Source: a virus
IMG/VR virus record: IMGVR_UViG_3300034280_000567
Coordinates: 1-23,245 of that record
Length of the DNA: 23,245 bases
Direction: 5' to 3' (one strand)
Of the stretch, positions 15,024-20,880 are shown piece after piece. How positions within the stretch are numbered: the stretch's first letter is position 1; each line of letters begins with the position of its first letter. The notes under the pieces were generated by a model, which was given only the letters and a program-made list of their open reading frames with translations, ran no database searches and was not told the DNA's origin. The position numbers and the translations under genes are program-made.

Positions 15024-16149
15024 CCGCTGGTCTATCGGTGCTGTCGGATTCGTCATCGTCATGGCGATTTTGGGTGCGCTCGTGGAGCGTGCCACGCACC
15101 GCGTTGTCGCACGGATTGACGGGCAGTTCGGATATACGCCAGACCCAGAGGGTACGCGGCAGTTTCTCGCCACGCTTGGTGACGAGAAATTCTTCAGCCA
15201 GGCGGGTGCCGAGGCGATGAAGGAAGCCAAAGGCGTCGATGTCTTTCTGTATCGGCAACTGGATGCGGCACATCGAGCACGCTACGGAAAGCCGTTTGTA
15301 GTTGGCAGGCAACAAATCGGCGATTGTGTCAGCTGGGGAGCAGCTCATGCGGTAGCGATTTCTGAGGCTGTCTCATTTTCGCTTGGCAAACTTCCAGAGC
15401 CGCCGCTGATGCCGGCGACGGAAGCGTTGTACGGCGGTGCTCGTGTCGAAGCGAGAGGCAAGCCGGGCGACGGTGCCCAGCCTTACGGTGGATTCTCAGA
15501 CGGTGCCACGGGATTCGGTGCCGCAAAGTTCTTGCGTGAGTTTGGCGTGGTCTATCGCCAGAAGTATCCGTCTGCGGATCTCACGGAGTATTCCGGCGAG
15601 CGTGCGAAGCAGTATGGCGCGTACGGCTGCGGCGGGCAGAACGACAACGGCAGGCTAGACGCCGAGGCGAAGAAGCATCCGCTGCGTCACGTTGTCGCCG
15701 TCCGCTCGTGGGCTGAACTTGCAGCAGCACTGGAGTCGGGCTATCCCGTGACGCTGGCGTCATCTCAGGGATTCACTTCGACGCGCGACAAGCAGGGCAT
15801 CTGCGAAGCGTCTGGGGTGTGGCAACATCAAATGTGTGCCGTAGGAATTCGCCATCGAAAGAACGGCGCACCTGACGACCTGTGCCTCATTTTGAATAGC
15901 TGGGGGCCAAACTGGGTCGGTCCAAAAGAGAACAAGTTTCCATCCGATCAGCCTGATGGCTCGTTCTGGGCACGCCGCAGCGTCGTGGAGCGGATGCTCG
16001 AAGACGCATGGGCTATCGGTGATACCGATGGCTTCAAGTACAGAGACCTTGACCACGGCGGATGGCTCGCACCTGCGCCGCCTGAGAAGACAGCCCGCAA
16101 GCCGTCACCCGCTCGGCTCATTGCAGACGTATATCACCTCGGACTCTAG
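15010..16149 (+). CDS. Membrane-anchored papain-like (C1A) cysteine protease
   Basis: 379 residues from ATG 15010, overlapping the previous gene by 14 bases. Residues 8-24 (S-I-G-A-V-G-F-V-I-V-M-A-I-L-G-A-L) are an uncleaved signal anchor. The catalytic pattern is present: Q101/Q102 before C106 (R-Q-Q-I-G-D-C-V-S-W-G), H273 (V-W-Q-H-Q-M-C-A-V-G-I) and N296 (L-I-L-N-S-W-G-P-N-W). The spacing between Gln and Cys is one or two shorter than in papain, so the oxyanion residue is uncertain. It directly follows holin-like genes. A role in cutting the host's protein-rich cell wall at lysis is my inference; virion maturation is an alternative. Confidence 0.85.
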   Translation: MSRANRWSIGAVGFVIVMAILGALVERATHRVVARIDGQFGYTPDPEGTRQFLATLGDEKFFSQAGAEAMKEAKGVDVFLYRQLDAAHRARYGKPFVVGRQQIGDCVSWGAAHAVAISEAVSFSLGKLPEPPLMPATEALYGGARVEARGKPGDGAQPYGGFSDGATGFGAAKFLREFGVVYRQKYPSADLTEYSGERAKQYGAYGCGGQNDNGRLDAEAKKHPLRHVVAVRSWAELAAALESGYPVTLASSQGFTSTRDKQGICEASGVWQHQMCAVGIRHRKNGAPDDLCLILNSWGPNWVGPKENKFPSDQPDGSFWARRSVVERMLEDAWAIGDTDGFKYRDLDHGGWLAPAPPEKTARKPSPARLIADVYHLGL

Positions 16150-16157
16150 GAGTGCTT

Positions 16158-16385
16158 ATGTCGTTGCTCTTGTGGCTCGCATTCGGTGCCGTCGCTGGCG
16201 GCATCGCCAAGTGGCTGATGCCGGGACGCTGTCCCGAGGGCTGGGTGCCCACCATCGGACTCGGCATCATCGGTTCGCTCGCGGGCGGCCTGCCGTTTGG
16301 CGACGCTCCTGCCGGGCTTATCGGAAGCGTGATCGGTGCCTGCGTCGTGATGTTCCTGTACTCGTTGTGGAGCGTGGACCGATGA
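16158..16385 (+). CDS. GlsB/YeaQ/YmgE-type small membrane protein
   Basis: 75 residues; TAGGAG lies 5 bases before ATG 16158. Three Gly-rich hydrophobic segments (L-L-L-W-L-A-F-G-A-V-A-G-G-I-A; I-G-L-G-I-I-G-S-L-A-G-G-L-P-F-G; G-L-I-G-S-V-I-G-A-C-V-V-M-F) and the W-L-M-P-G link match the transglycosylase-associated protein family (PF04226). These are small inner membrane proteins induced by stress in bacteria; biochemical function is unclear. After a protease/holin group it could assist membrane disruption. Its stop overlaps the next start (ATGA). Confidence 0.75.
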   Translation: MSLLLWLAFGAVAGGIAKWLMPGRCPEGWVPTIGLGIIGSLAGGLPFGDAPAGLIGSVIGACVVMFLYSLWSVDR

Positions 16386-16642
16386 CCAAACGAGAGATTC
16401 AATCCGCCGTCGTCGTGGGCCTGGTCGCCGTGATGCTGACGTGGTGGGCAGCGACATCGGACTACAGCCCAGTGAAGCCCGAGCCGAGCCGCCCGGTGTT
16501 GCGACTGATTCAGCGGCTCGCCCGCCTTGGACTCTGGACGATGATGTTTGTCGAGCCAGCGCCGCCAGAGCAGGCGTACGTCGTGCATGCTCGCGTCGAT
16601 GCCGATGGGCACCGCGTCCTCAATCACGGGCAAGGATGGTAG
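16382..16642 (+). CDS. Small single-pass membrane protein, unknown
   Basis: 86 residues; ATG 16382 overlaps the previous TGA. Residues 8-24 (S-A-V-V-V-G-L-V-A-V-M-L-T-W-W-A-A) form one transmembrane segment, followed by a Pro-rich stretch and R-L-I-Q-R-L-A-R-L-G-L-W. It ends V-D-A-D-G-H-R-V-L-N-H-G-Q-G-W. No family recognised. The tight overlap with the YeaQ-type gene suggests they act together. Confidence 0.5.
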   Translation: MTKREIQSAVVVGLVAVMLTWWAATSDYSPVKPEPSRPVLRLIQRLARLGLWTMMFVEPAPPEQAYVVHARVDADGHRVLNHGQGW

Positions 16643-16644
16643 CC

Positions 16645-16950
16645 ATGTGGAAATACATCCTGTCAGTTCTCGCCGCTCTGTCGGCTGATCCCGCACAGAT
16701 CGACCAAGAGGCTCCTAGAGCCTCGGCGGCGGTCTCAGTGGCCTATGCCGCCACGGCACCGGACAAGGCTCCAGAACCGAAGCCAGAGCCTAAACCGGGC
16801 TGCTGCACGGACTGCGGCGGGCGTGGCTACATCGCCCATGGAGACGGGCACCGGACGCCGTGCCCGTGCCCGGCGTCGTGCAAGTGCAAAGCCTCCCCCG
16901 GCGCGTCGCTCACGCCTGCTGCACCTACTACGCCTGCGGGCAAGAGGTGA
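16645..16950 (+). CDS. Secreted-type Cys-rich protein with CxxCxGxG motif
   Basis: 101 residues from ATG 16645, with AAGG about 9 bases upstream; an earlier ATG at 16636 has no better spacing. The N-terminus is signal-like (W-K-Y-I-L-S-V-L-A-A-L-S-A). A Pro/Lys spacer (E-P-K-P-E-P-K-P) precedes C53, C54-T-D-C57-G-G-R-G, and C73, C75, C79, C81. C-x-x-C-x-G-x-G is the repeat unit of the DnaJ zinc domain, here as a single copy. Function unknown; a zinc-bound exported protein is inferred. Confidence 0.5.
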   Translation: MWKYILSVLAALSADPAQIDQEAPRASAAVSVAYAATAPDKAPEPKPEPKPGCCTDCGGRGYIAHGDGHRTPCPCPASCKCKASPGASLTPAAPTTPAGKR

Positions 16951-16952
16951 CG

Positions 16953-17330
16953 GTGAGTGACGCGCCGGCTGGGATGCTGGCGCACCTGCGTGGCCGGCTC
17001 AGAGAAGAGGTCGGCCCGCGAGCCGTCAAGGCTGGGCGTGCGTTCGATGAGTTCGTGGACGCCGTCTGTCGCTGCTGGAACTGCGAGCACTGGACGAAGC
17101 TCGCTAGGGCGCAGCCAGAAAGCGAGATGGCAGCAGTGCGTGACGCCAAGGTCTTGATCGCCAAGGTGCGAGAAGACGTCGAAGCCATGTGGGGCGATTC
17201 GCCAGAGTTGCAGAAACTCTACGGCGATGTCGGCACTGACGCCGTGGAATCGTTCGCACGCCTGTGGTTCGAGAGCATGGCAAACCGCACATGGATGCGT
17301 CAGGCGTGCAGAGAAGCCCGGAAGACTTGA
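16953..17330 (+). CDS. Small helical protein, unknown
   Basis: 125 residues from GTG 16953, preceded by AAGAGG at 5 bases. GTG 16947, inside the upstream stop, is an alternative that adds two residues. It is helical with C39-R-C41-W-N-C44 near the middle, then E-H-W-T-K-L-A-R-A-Q and A-K-V-L-I-A-K-V-R-E-D-V-E-A-M-W. No family recognised; the three cysteines may bind metal. Confidence 0.5.
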   Translation: MSDAPAGMLAHLRGRLREEVGPRAVKAGRAFDEFVDAVCRCWNCEHWTKLARAQPESEMAAVRDAKVLIAKVREDVEAMWGDSPELQKLYGDVGTDAVESFARLWFESMANRTWMRQACREARKT

Positions 17331-17351
17331 CGTCTGTGCAACACTCACCGC

Positions 17352-17744
17352 ATGGGCGAGGTACAGCGTTCACTTCTTAGCGACGACGAATTGCCACCGG
17401 CGAAGGGCAAGAAGAGGCGTATGCCCGAAAGGCTCTCGCCGCAGCTGCGGAAGTGGTTGACGCAACTCGCTCGCGTCGGTGCCCGCATCACTTGGACGAT
17501 CGAACTGCTCTACGATCCACGCAAAGGCGGGCAAGGCGAGTTGCGAGACCGTGCCAAGGCGGGTGATCACACGCTAGTGCTCGACACGGTGCGTGAGGTT
17601 GAATACCGGGCGTCGCAGCTGGCCGAGGACATTGAAGTTTTTATGACGCCGCCGGATAGGTTGCCGTCAGAGCCGGGAAAGCCAGCCAGGGTGGAAGCGA
17701 TGGCGCAAAGGCAGGCGGCGAAGCTGCATCTATTTGACGGCTAG
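17352..17744 (+). CDS. Small basic helical protein, unknown
   Basis: 130 residues. ATG 17352 comes after a 21-base gap with no ribosome binding site, so it may be read from a leaderless transcript or by reinitiation. The sequence has K-G-K-K-R-R-M-P-E-R, then helices L-S-P-Q-L-R-K-W-L-T-Q-L and V-R-E-V-E-Y-R-A-S-Q-L-A-E-D-I-E-V-F. It is the last + strand gene before convergent - strand genes, whose nearest stop is 28 bases away. No terminator hairpin is visible between them. Confidence 0.5.
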   Translation: MGEVQRSLLSDDELPPAKGKKRRMPERLSPQLRKWLTQLARVGARITWTIELLYDPRKGGQGELRDRAKAGDHTLVLDTVREVEYRASQLAEDIEVFMTPPDRLPSEPGKPARVEAMAQRQAAKLHLFDG

Positions 17745-17753
17745 GCGAGTCAA

Positions 17754-17768
17754 CAGCGAGCGGAGCGT
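17754..17768. repeat. 15-base direct repeat, copy 1
   Basis: CAGCGAGCGGAGCGT is identical to 18131-18145. On the - strand this copy lies after the stop of the gene ending at 17773 and reads T-L-R-S-L-L-T-R-L, like the C-terminal T-L-R-S-L-L-E-R-L of the gene ending at 18113. It looks like a remnant of a duplicated gene end. Confidence 0.55.
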
Positions 17769-17772
17769 GGCG

Positions 17773-18021
17773 TCAGTCCGCATTCGGCACTATTGGCGGA
17801 CTATAGCCAACGTGCTCATACCGATAGAAGTTTCGGCCGTCATTGACGTAGCACTTCACTTCGTAAATGTGCTGCCCAAAGAGCGTGTAAGGCTCTCCGT
17901 CTTTGATTCCATGAATGATGTCTGAGGAGTCAGGCACTAACAGCCGACTCCCAGACAATCGCAGTCTTGCTGTCTGCCCGTCTAGCGGGCCGCCTATCAC
18001 GGGGATTTGTTCGTTGCTCAT
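17773..18021 (-). CDS. Small 'GGPxDG' phage protein
   Basis: 82 residues from ATG 18021, with AGAGGAC just upstream and a 4-base overlap (ATGA) with the 32-residue gene before it. The sequence opens M-S-N-E-Q-I-P-V-I-G-G-P-L-D-G-Q, a G-G-P-x-D-G motif I know from many small phage and prophage proteins. It continues with strands V-K-C-Y-V-N-D-G-R-N-F-Y-R-Y-E-H-V-G-Y. The family has no assigned activity. It is the last gene of the - strand unit. Confidence 0.65.
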   Translation of the reverse strand: MSNEQIPVIGGPLDGQTARLRLSGSRLLVPDSSDIIHGIKDGEPYTLFGQHIYEVKCYVNDGRNFYRYEHVGYSPPIVPNAD

Positions 18022-18116
18022 TCTGTCCTCTTTGGCAGCGATTGTATCGCGCCCGCTTGGCACATCCAGCACCGCGCCCATCGGCCTGCACACCTCTGGC
18101 AGACGCCACGGTTCAT
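18018..18116 (-). CDS. 32-residue CxxC...CxxC mini-protein
   Basis: ATG 18116 overlaps the previous stop (ATGA at 18116-18113), and its TGA overlaps the next start (ATGA at 18021-18018). The reading frame exactly fills the space between two supported genes. The product starts M-N-R-G-V and has C6-Q-R-C9, six residues, then C16-W-M-C19, a compact zinc-knuckle spacing. It is too short for default gene finders. Function unknown; a metal-binding or nucleic-acid-binding adaptor is inferred from the cysteines. Confidence 0.6.
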   Translation of the reverse strand: MNRGVCQRCAGRWARCWMCQAGAIQSLPKRTE

Positions 18117-18397
18117 GAAAGTCGCTCCAGCAGCGAGCGGAGCGTTGCGGCGCGACCCGGAAGCGAACCCACAATCGCAACGGCAATCGCCTCCCGCTCC
18201 TCGTCGGTGAGCGTGGCGTCAAGCGTCACCGTCACGTTGCCGCCCTGCACAGAGAGCGTTGCGTCTTGGTCGGCGAGGCGGCGGATGGCTTTGCGAAGGC
18301 GCTCTATCTCATCGGCGGCCTCGTCCATCAAATCCTGTGCAGACTCCGCATCTACGGCGTGGCACCACGTTTGAAGTCGTTTGACGATGTCAGTCAT
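18113..18397 (-). CDS. Small phage protein with 'AADEIERLR' helix
   Basis: 94 residues from ATG 18397, overlapping the upstream stop by 8 bases. It has D-I-V-K-R-L-Q-T-W, then D-L-M-D-E-A-A-D-E-I-E-R-L-R-K, a helix very common in small phage early proteins. A T-L-T-D-E-E-R-E-A-I segment and T-L-R-S-L-L-E-R-L-S end follow. Coiled-coil behaviour is likely. No function known. Confidence 0.6.
   Translation of the reverse strand: MTDIVKRLQTWCHAVDAESAQDLMDEAADEIERLRKAIRRLADQDATLSVQGGNVTVTLDATLTDEEREAIAVAIVGSLPGRAATLRSLLERLS
18131..18145. repeat. 15-base direct repeat, copy 2
   Basis: Same 15 bases as 17754-17768; here it encodes the C-terminus of the 94-residue - strand protein. Confidence 0.55.
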
Positions 18398-18602
18398 CAA
18401 GCAGTCCTGGCCTTTCTCGCAGCGTCTCGCGGATCTCCTCCAAGTGCCGTCGCGTTTCCGCTGACGGCTCGCCGTGCTTGAGCACGCCACGGCAATACTG
18501 GTCAACCTGCCAGATCGCAGATTTGGCGTCAGCGCCCTGCATGGCAGCGGTGAACTCGGCCTGCTCTTCGGGCAAACGGAAGCGAAGGATGACGTGTGGC
18601 AT
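18390..18602 (-). CDS. Small phage protein, unknown
   Basis: 70 residues from ATG 18602 (M-P-H-V-I-L-R-F-R-L-P-E-E-Q-A-E-F). The beta strand opening, the W-Q-V-D-Q-Y-C-R-G-V-L-K-H-G-E core and the R-R-H-L-E-E-I-R-E-T-L-R helix resemble a family of short phage proteins of unknown role. A GTG at 18629 would add 9 residues but the internal ATG matches the conserved start. It is the first of four overlapping small genes. A 104-base gap separates it from the integrase gene upstream. Confidence 0.6.
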   Translation of the reverse strand: MPHVILRFRLPEEQAEFTAAMQGADAKSAIWQVDQYCRGVLKHGEPSAETRRHLEEIRETLRERPGLLDD

Positions 18603-18706
18603 TCCAGATTCCAGAAAGTGGAACGCCACCCGGCTGGGTGGGCGACACGGTTTATCAGTCCGCTGCCGGCCAGCCGGGCGACGTCATGGGTAGTGTGCCA
18701 CGGGCG
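18603..18706 (-). other. Gap between integrase and the small - strand genes
   Basis: Read on the - strand it begins with TTGACG near the integrase end but has no well-spaced -10. No terminator hairpin with a T-run is seen. The small genes may therefore be transcribed through from the integrase. Confidence 0.25.
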
Positions 18707-19678
18707 TCAAGTAGCGTTGTTTTCTGGTGGCTTTTCGTCGCTCGCAGGCGGGGCGTCGGCGGGCTTCTCTGGCGGCTGCTCGCTGGCCGGCGGCTTTGGC
18801 GTCGTCAGGTCAAGCGGTGGCAGCAGGTCAATCGCCGTCTGTTTCGGCTTGGCAATGGTTACGTCGATGTAGTGGGCTTTTGTGATGGCAGGATTGGAAT
18901 GATCAAGCAGCTGGGTTGCTGCCGCGTCACCGCCGGCAAGTGCCATGTAGCTGGCCGCTGACTTACGCAGCCCGTGGAAGCCACGGTTCGTGACGCTTGC
19001 CCGCTTGCAAAGCAGCCCGAAGTGGTGCCACAAGGTGCTTTTGTCAGCCGTCCACGGCCAGACGAGATCGTCAGGCTTGCCTCGGATCTGCTCCAGCCAC
19101 TTGCACTGCTCCTCTGAGATCGTCCGCAGGATGTCGCGGGTCGCACCTTTCCGACCCTCGGCTGGGAAGATGACGATTCGCTGCGTCGTGTCCACGTCAC
19201 GCCAGCGGAGTGCCAGATGCGAGCCGATCCGCTCGGCGGTCTCCCAGCATGACCGGATCAGCGGCGGAAAGAAAAGGTGCGGCGGCAGCGTGGTAGGCTT
19301 TATACGGGGCCGTCGCTGCAAAGCCTGCCGCAAGAGGGCTGAGACCTCATCGACCGTGTAGCCTCGCGGTATGCGTCCTGGTGCCCGTATCTGGGCCAGC
19401 GTCGGGAACTGGTCCACGTATCTTCGCTTGGCACAGTAGGACCACAGGGCAGAAATCTGGTTTCGGTCCTTTCTGGCCGTGGCGGCTGACCGCACGGCTC
19501 GCCGGCTGGCAACGTAGGTCTGAACCACCAGCGGGTCGAGGTGCTCGGTTGTCGGCTCCGTTTTCAGTTGGTCTGCCCAGCGGGCAAACGTCAGACGGTA
19601 TTGCCGCCTGCACTGGTCGGAATGTGCCCGCAGCACTGCGTACTCGTTTTCGTAGATGTCCCGTAGTATTCTGGTCAT
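18707..19678 (-). CDS. int: Tyrosine recombinase / phage integrase
   Basis: 323 residues from ATG 19678 (GGAG 9 bases upstream). Residues about 8-90 are a SAM-like core-binding domain (Y-A-V-L-R-A-H-S...L-T-F-A-R-W-A-D). The catalytic domain has R150 (T-A-E-R-I-G-S-H-L-A-L-R-W), K177, H235-x-x-R238 (G-F-H-G-L-R-K-S), H260 and the nucleophile Y270 (A-I-T-K-A-H-Y-I-D). All expected catalytic positions are present, so it is probably active. After Y270 comes a Pro/Lys-rich tail of about 50 residues, longer than usual. It is divergent from the regulator gene, the normal placement for an attP-linked int. Confidence 0.92.
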   Translation of the reverse strand: MTRILRDIYENEYAVLRAHSDQCRRQYRLTFARWADQLKTEPTTEHLDPLVVQTYVASRRAVRSAATARKDRNQISALWSYCAKRRYVDQFPTLAQIRAPGRIPRGYTVDEVSALLRQALQRRPRIKPTTLPPHLFFPPLIRSCWETAERIGSHLALRWRDVDTTQRIVIFPAEGRKGATRDILRTISEEQCKWLEQIRGKPDDLVWPWTADKSTLWHHFGLLCKRASVTNRGFHGLRKSAASYMALAGGDAAATQLLDHSNPAITKAHYIDVTIAKPKQTAIDLLPPLDLTTPKPPASEQPPEKPADAPPASDEKPPENNAT

Positions 19679-19700
19679 TTCGATTCTCCATCGCGTGAGG

Positions 19701-19795
19701 TTACTGAGTTGACGTATACTAATGTACAGAACCCAAACGAGCTATCCTCCACTTGAGTTTGGGTTATTTGAGTTTTGTACACCCAAACAAAGGTA
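19701..19795. other. AT-rich repeat island, candidate attP/int control region
   Basis: This stretch between int and the regulator gene is markedly AT-richer than its surroundings. It holds the inverted repeat AACCCAAAC (19730-19738) / GTTTGGGTT (19757-19765), a further ACCCAAAC at 19781-19788, two direct TTGAGTTT copies (19753 and 19768), and TGTACA (19723-19728) and TTGTACACC (19775-19783) beside the ACCCAAAC elements. Such arm-like repeats next to int fit integrase/excisionase binding sites. No promoter for int was convincingly found. The exact attachment core cannot be defined from one side. Confidence 0.4.
19730..19765. repeat. Inverted repeat AACCCAAAC...GTTTGGGTT
   Basis: Perfect 9-base arms with an 18-base spacer, plus a third ACCCAAAC copy at 19781. 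Too long a spacer for a terminator; more like paired protein-binding sites. Confidence 0.6.
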
Positions 19796-19846
19796 GAGCC
19801 GTGACGGTGCCTCGGGCAAATTGGGCGGTTTTTAGGCGGGAAACGC

Positions 19847-19874
19847 TTGACTCGGCTAACGCAGCCGTTAGTAT
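19847..19874 (+). promoter_or_regulatory. Promoter of the regulator gene, operator inside
   Basis: TTGACT, 16 bases, TAGTAT, then 6 bases to ATG 19881. The predicted transcript start is the A of the start codon, and no ribosome binding site is present. The palindrome 19856-19871 occupies the spacer and touches the -10. Confidence 0.65.
19856..19871. promoter_or_regulatory. Operator O1, CTAACG-CAGC-CGTTAG
   Basis: Perfect 6-base arms with a 4-base spacer. It is one of four copies in 1.1 kb. Its place between -35 and -10 predicts repression by a dimeric DNA-binding protein. Confidence 0.7.
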
Positions 19875-19880
19875 CGGGGC

Positions 19881-20132
19881 ATGGTTGTGGCATCACCCGA
19901 CGAATCGTGGCTCACCGTCTCGGAGGCAGCAAAGCAAGCTGGCTGCACCGATGGATGGGTGCGCCTGCTGCTTGGTGACGGTCGGCTAAAAGGCTGGAAG
20001 GCTGGCGAGCGAGCCTGGCTGATCCACAAGACCGACGTCGAGACGCTCAAAAGCTCCCTGACGACCCGGTCTGTCGGCAGGCGGGACGCCAAGCCAGCGA
20101 CCCCGAAAAAGCGGAAAACCCGCAAGAAATAG
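19881..20132 (+). CDS. Winged-helix (excisionase/MerR-like) DNA-binding regulator
   Basis: 83 residues. Residues 10-60 are a small winged helix: W-L-T-V-S-E-A-A-K-Q-A-G-C-T-D-G-W-V-R (helix-turn-helix), L-L-G-D-G-R-L-K-G-W-K-A-G (wing) and A-W-L-I-H-K-T-D-V-E-T-L. The last 20 residues are very basic (P-K-K-R-K-T-R-K-K). The family includes excisionases, Cox-type repressors and AlpA-like activators. It lies next to the AT-rich island and behind an operator-bearing promoter, so it could be both the excision factor and the repressor at CTAACG-N4-CGTTAG. No CI-like repressor is visible in the window. ATG 19881 is probably leaderless. Confidence 0.75.
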   Translation: MVVASPDESWLTVSEAAKQAGCTDGWVRLLLGDGRLKGWKAGERAWLIHKTDVETLKSSLTTRSVGRRDAKPATPKKRKTRKK

Positions 20133-20141
20133 GGGCTTTTC

Positions 20142-20163
20142 AGGAATTCCGAAAAAAATTCCT
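20142..20163. terminator. Weak AT-rich hairpin after the regulator gene
   Basis: AGGAATT (20142-20148) pairs with AATTCCT (20157-20163) around an 8-base A-rich loop. There is no following T-run on the + strand, so termination is doubtful. Confidence 0.25.
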
Positions 20164-20171
20164 CACCCCCC

Positions 20172-20200
20172 TTGCAAGCAACTAACGATAACGCTAGTAT
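20172..20200 (+). promoter_or_regulatory. Promoter P2 with operator O2
   Basis: TTGCAA, 17 bases, TAGTAT, then 6 bases to an ATG at 20207. The gene more likely starts at ATG 20252 after GGAGACGAAACG, giving a leader of about 45 bases. Confidence 0.55.
20182..20197. promoter_or_regulatory. Operator O2, CTAACG-ATAA-CGCTAG
   Basis: One mismatch in the right arm compared with O1. It overlaps the -10 of P2. Confidence 0.65.
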
Positions 20201-20251
20201 GGTGCCATGCGAGCGATTGAGACTCGCGGACGACGAACCGGAGACGAAACG

Positions 20252-20551
20252 ATGAAGACCTCGACCAAGACCGCCGCCGCCAAGTTCGCCGCCGCAGCCC
20301 GCGAGGCTGGTTGGAAGATCAGCAGCCGTGAAAACGTCGTCACGATCACCAAGCACTTCACGCCCAACAGCCGCGACGAGTTCGTCAAGCTGGACGGCGA
20401 GTATTACGGCATCCTGTCGCTGGTCGCGGCCCGAGGCGGCAGCATCTGGGGCACGGACGGCTCGGGCGTCGGTGGCTACTCGGCCATGCTGCACGGCTGC
20501 TTCACGATGAACATCAGCGGAGTCAGTCAAGCGTTCATCGCCGCTCTCTGA
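20252..20551 (+). CDS. Early protein, unknown
   Basis: 99 residues from ATG 20252, with GGAG 8 bases upstream; ATG 20207 at the predicted transcript start would add 15 residues. It opens with an Ala/Lys-rich helix (T-K-T-A-A-A-K-F-A-A-A-A-R-E-A-G-W), then strands V-V-T-I-T-K-H-F and F-V-K-L-D-G-E-Y-Y-G-I-L. It ends in a Gly-rich G-G-S-I-W-G-T-D-G-S-G-V-G-G region. No family recognised. The compact alpha/beta look suits a small nucleic-acid- or protein-binding early protein. Operator control suggests it belongs to the lysis-lysogeny circuit. Confidence 0.6.
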   Translation: MKTSTKTAAAKFAAAAREAGWKISSRENVVTITKHFTPNSRDEFVKLDGEYYGILSLVAARGGSIWGTDGSGVGGYSAMLHGCFTMNISGVSQAFIAAL

Positions 20552-20560
20552 CACCACCAC

Positions 20561-20586
20561 GCCCGCCGGCAACTGGGCCGGCGGGC
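20561..20586. terminator. Strong GC hairpin between early genes
   Basis: GCCCGCCGGC pairs perfectly with GCCGGCGGGC around AACTGG. No T-run follows, so it may be a Rho-independent-like attenuator or an mRNA-stabilising structure rather than a full terminator. Confidence 0.45.
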
Positions 20587-20608
20587 AACACACGGAAAGG
20601 ATTCCGCC

Positions 20609-20845
20609 ATGCTCCGCGACACACTCAAAGCCGCTCTCGTCATCGCCTGCATGACCATCGGTGCCGAGTTGCTGGTCGAGACGCGATTCGAGATCGCCGC
20701 CATCGACATCGCACACCGCCAGGCTCTCGCGCCGCAGGTCGTTGCCCAGCAGATGCCGCCGCAGATGGAGCCGCCCGGTCGGCTTCGCCAGTTCGGACGT
20801 TCGGCAATCAACCTTGCTGACGCAGCCCTAAGCATTCTCCGTTGA
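20609..20845 (+). CDS. Small membrane-associated early protein
   Basis: 78 residues; GGAAAGGA lies about 7 bases before ATG 20609. Residues 6-22 (L-K-A-A-L-V-I-A-C-M-T-I-G-A-E-L-L) form one moderately hydrophobic segment. The rest is Pro/Gln-rich (Q-Q-M-P-P-Q-M-E-P-P) and ends with a helix. Its TGA lies inside the -35 of the next promoter. Function unknown. Confidence 0.55.
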   Translation: MLRDTLKAALVIACMTIGAELLVETRFEIAAIDIAHRQALAPQVVAQQMPPQMEPPGRLRQFGRSAINLADAALSILR

Positions 20846-20869
20846 CAGAACTAACGCAGGCGTTATCTT
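20842..20869 (+). promoter_or_regulatory. Promoter P3 with operator O3
   Basis: TTGACA, 16 bases, TATCTT. O3 fills the spacer. The predicted start near 20876 lies just before O4. This promoter would drive the recombination operon. Confidence 0.6.
20851..20866. promoter_or_regulatory. Operator O3, CTAACG-CAGG-CGTTAT
   Basis: One mismatch in the last base of the palindrome. Centre-to-centre distance to O4 is 30 bases, close to three helical turns, which allows cooperative binding. Confidence 0.65.
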
Positions 20870-20880
20870 GCTCGTCGCAA

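Noticed and set aside
19753-19795. + strand promoter within the AT-rich island
   Set aside because: TTGAGT copies have no -10 at 16-18 bases; the promoter at 19847 is clearly better.
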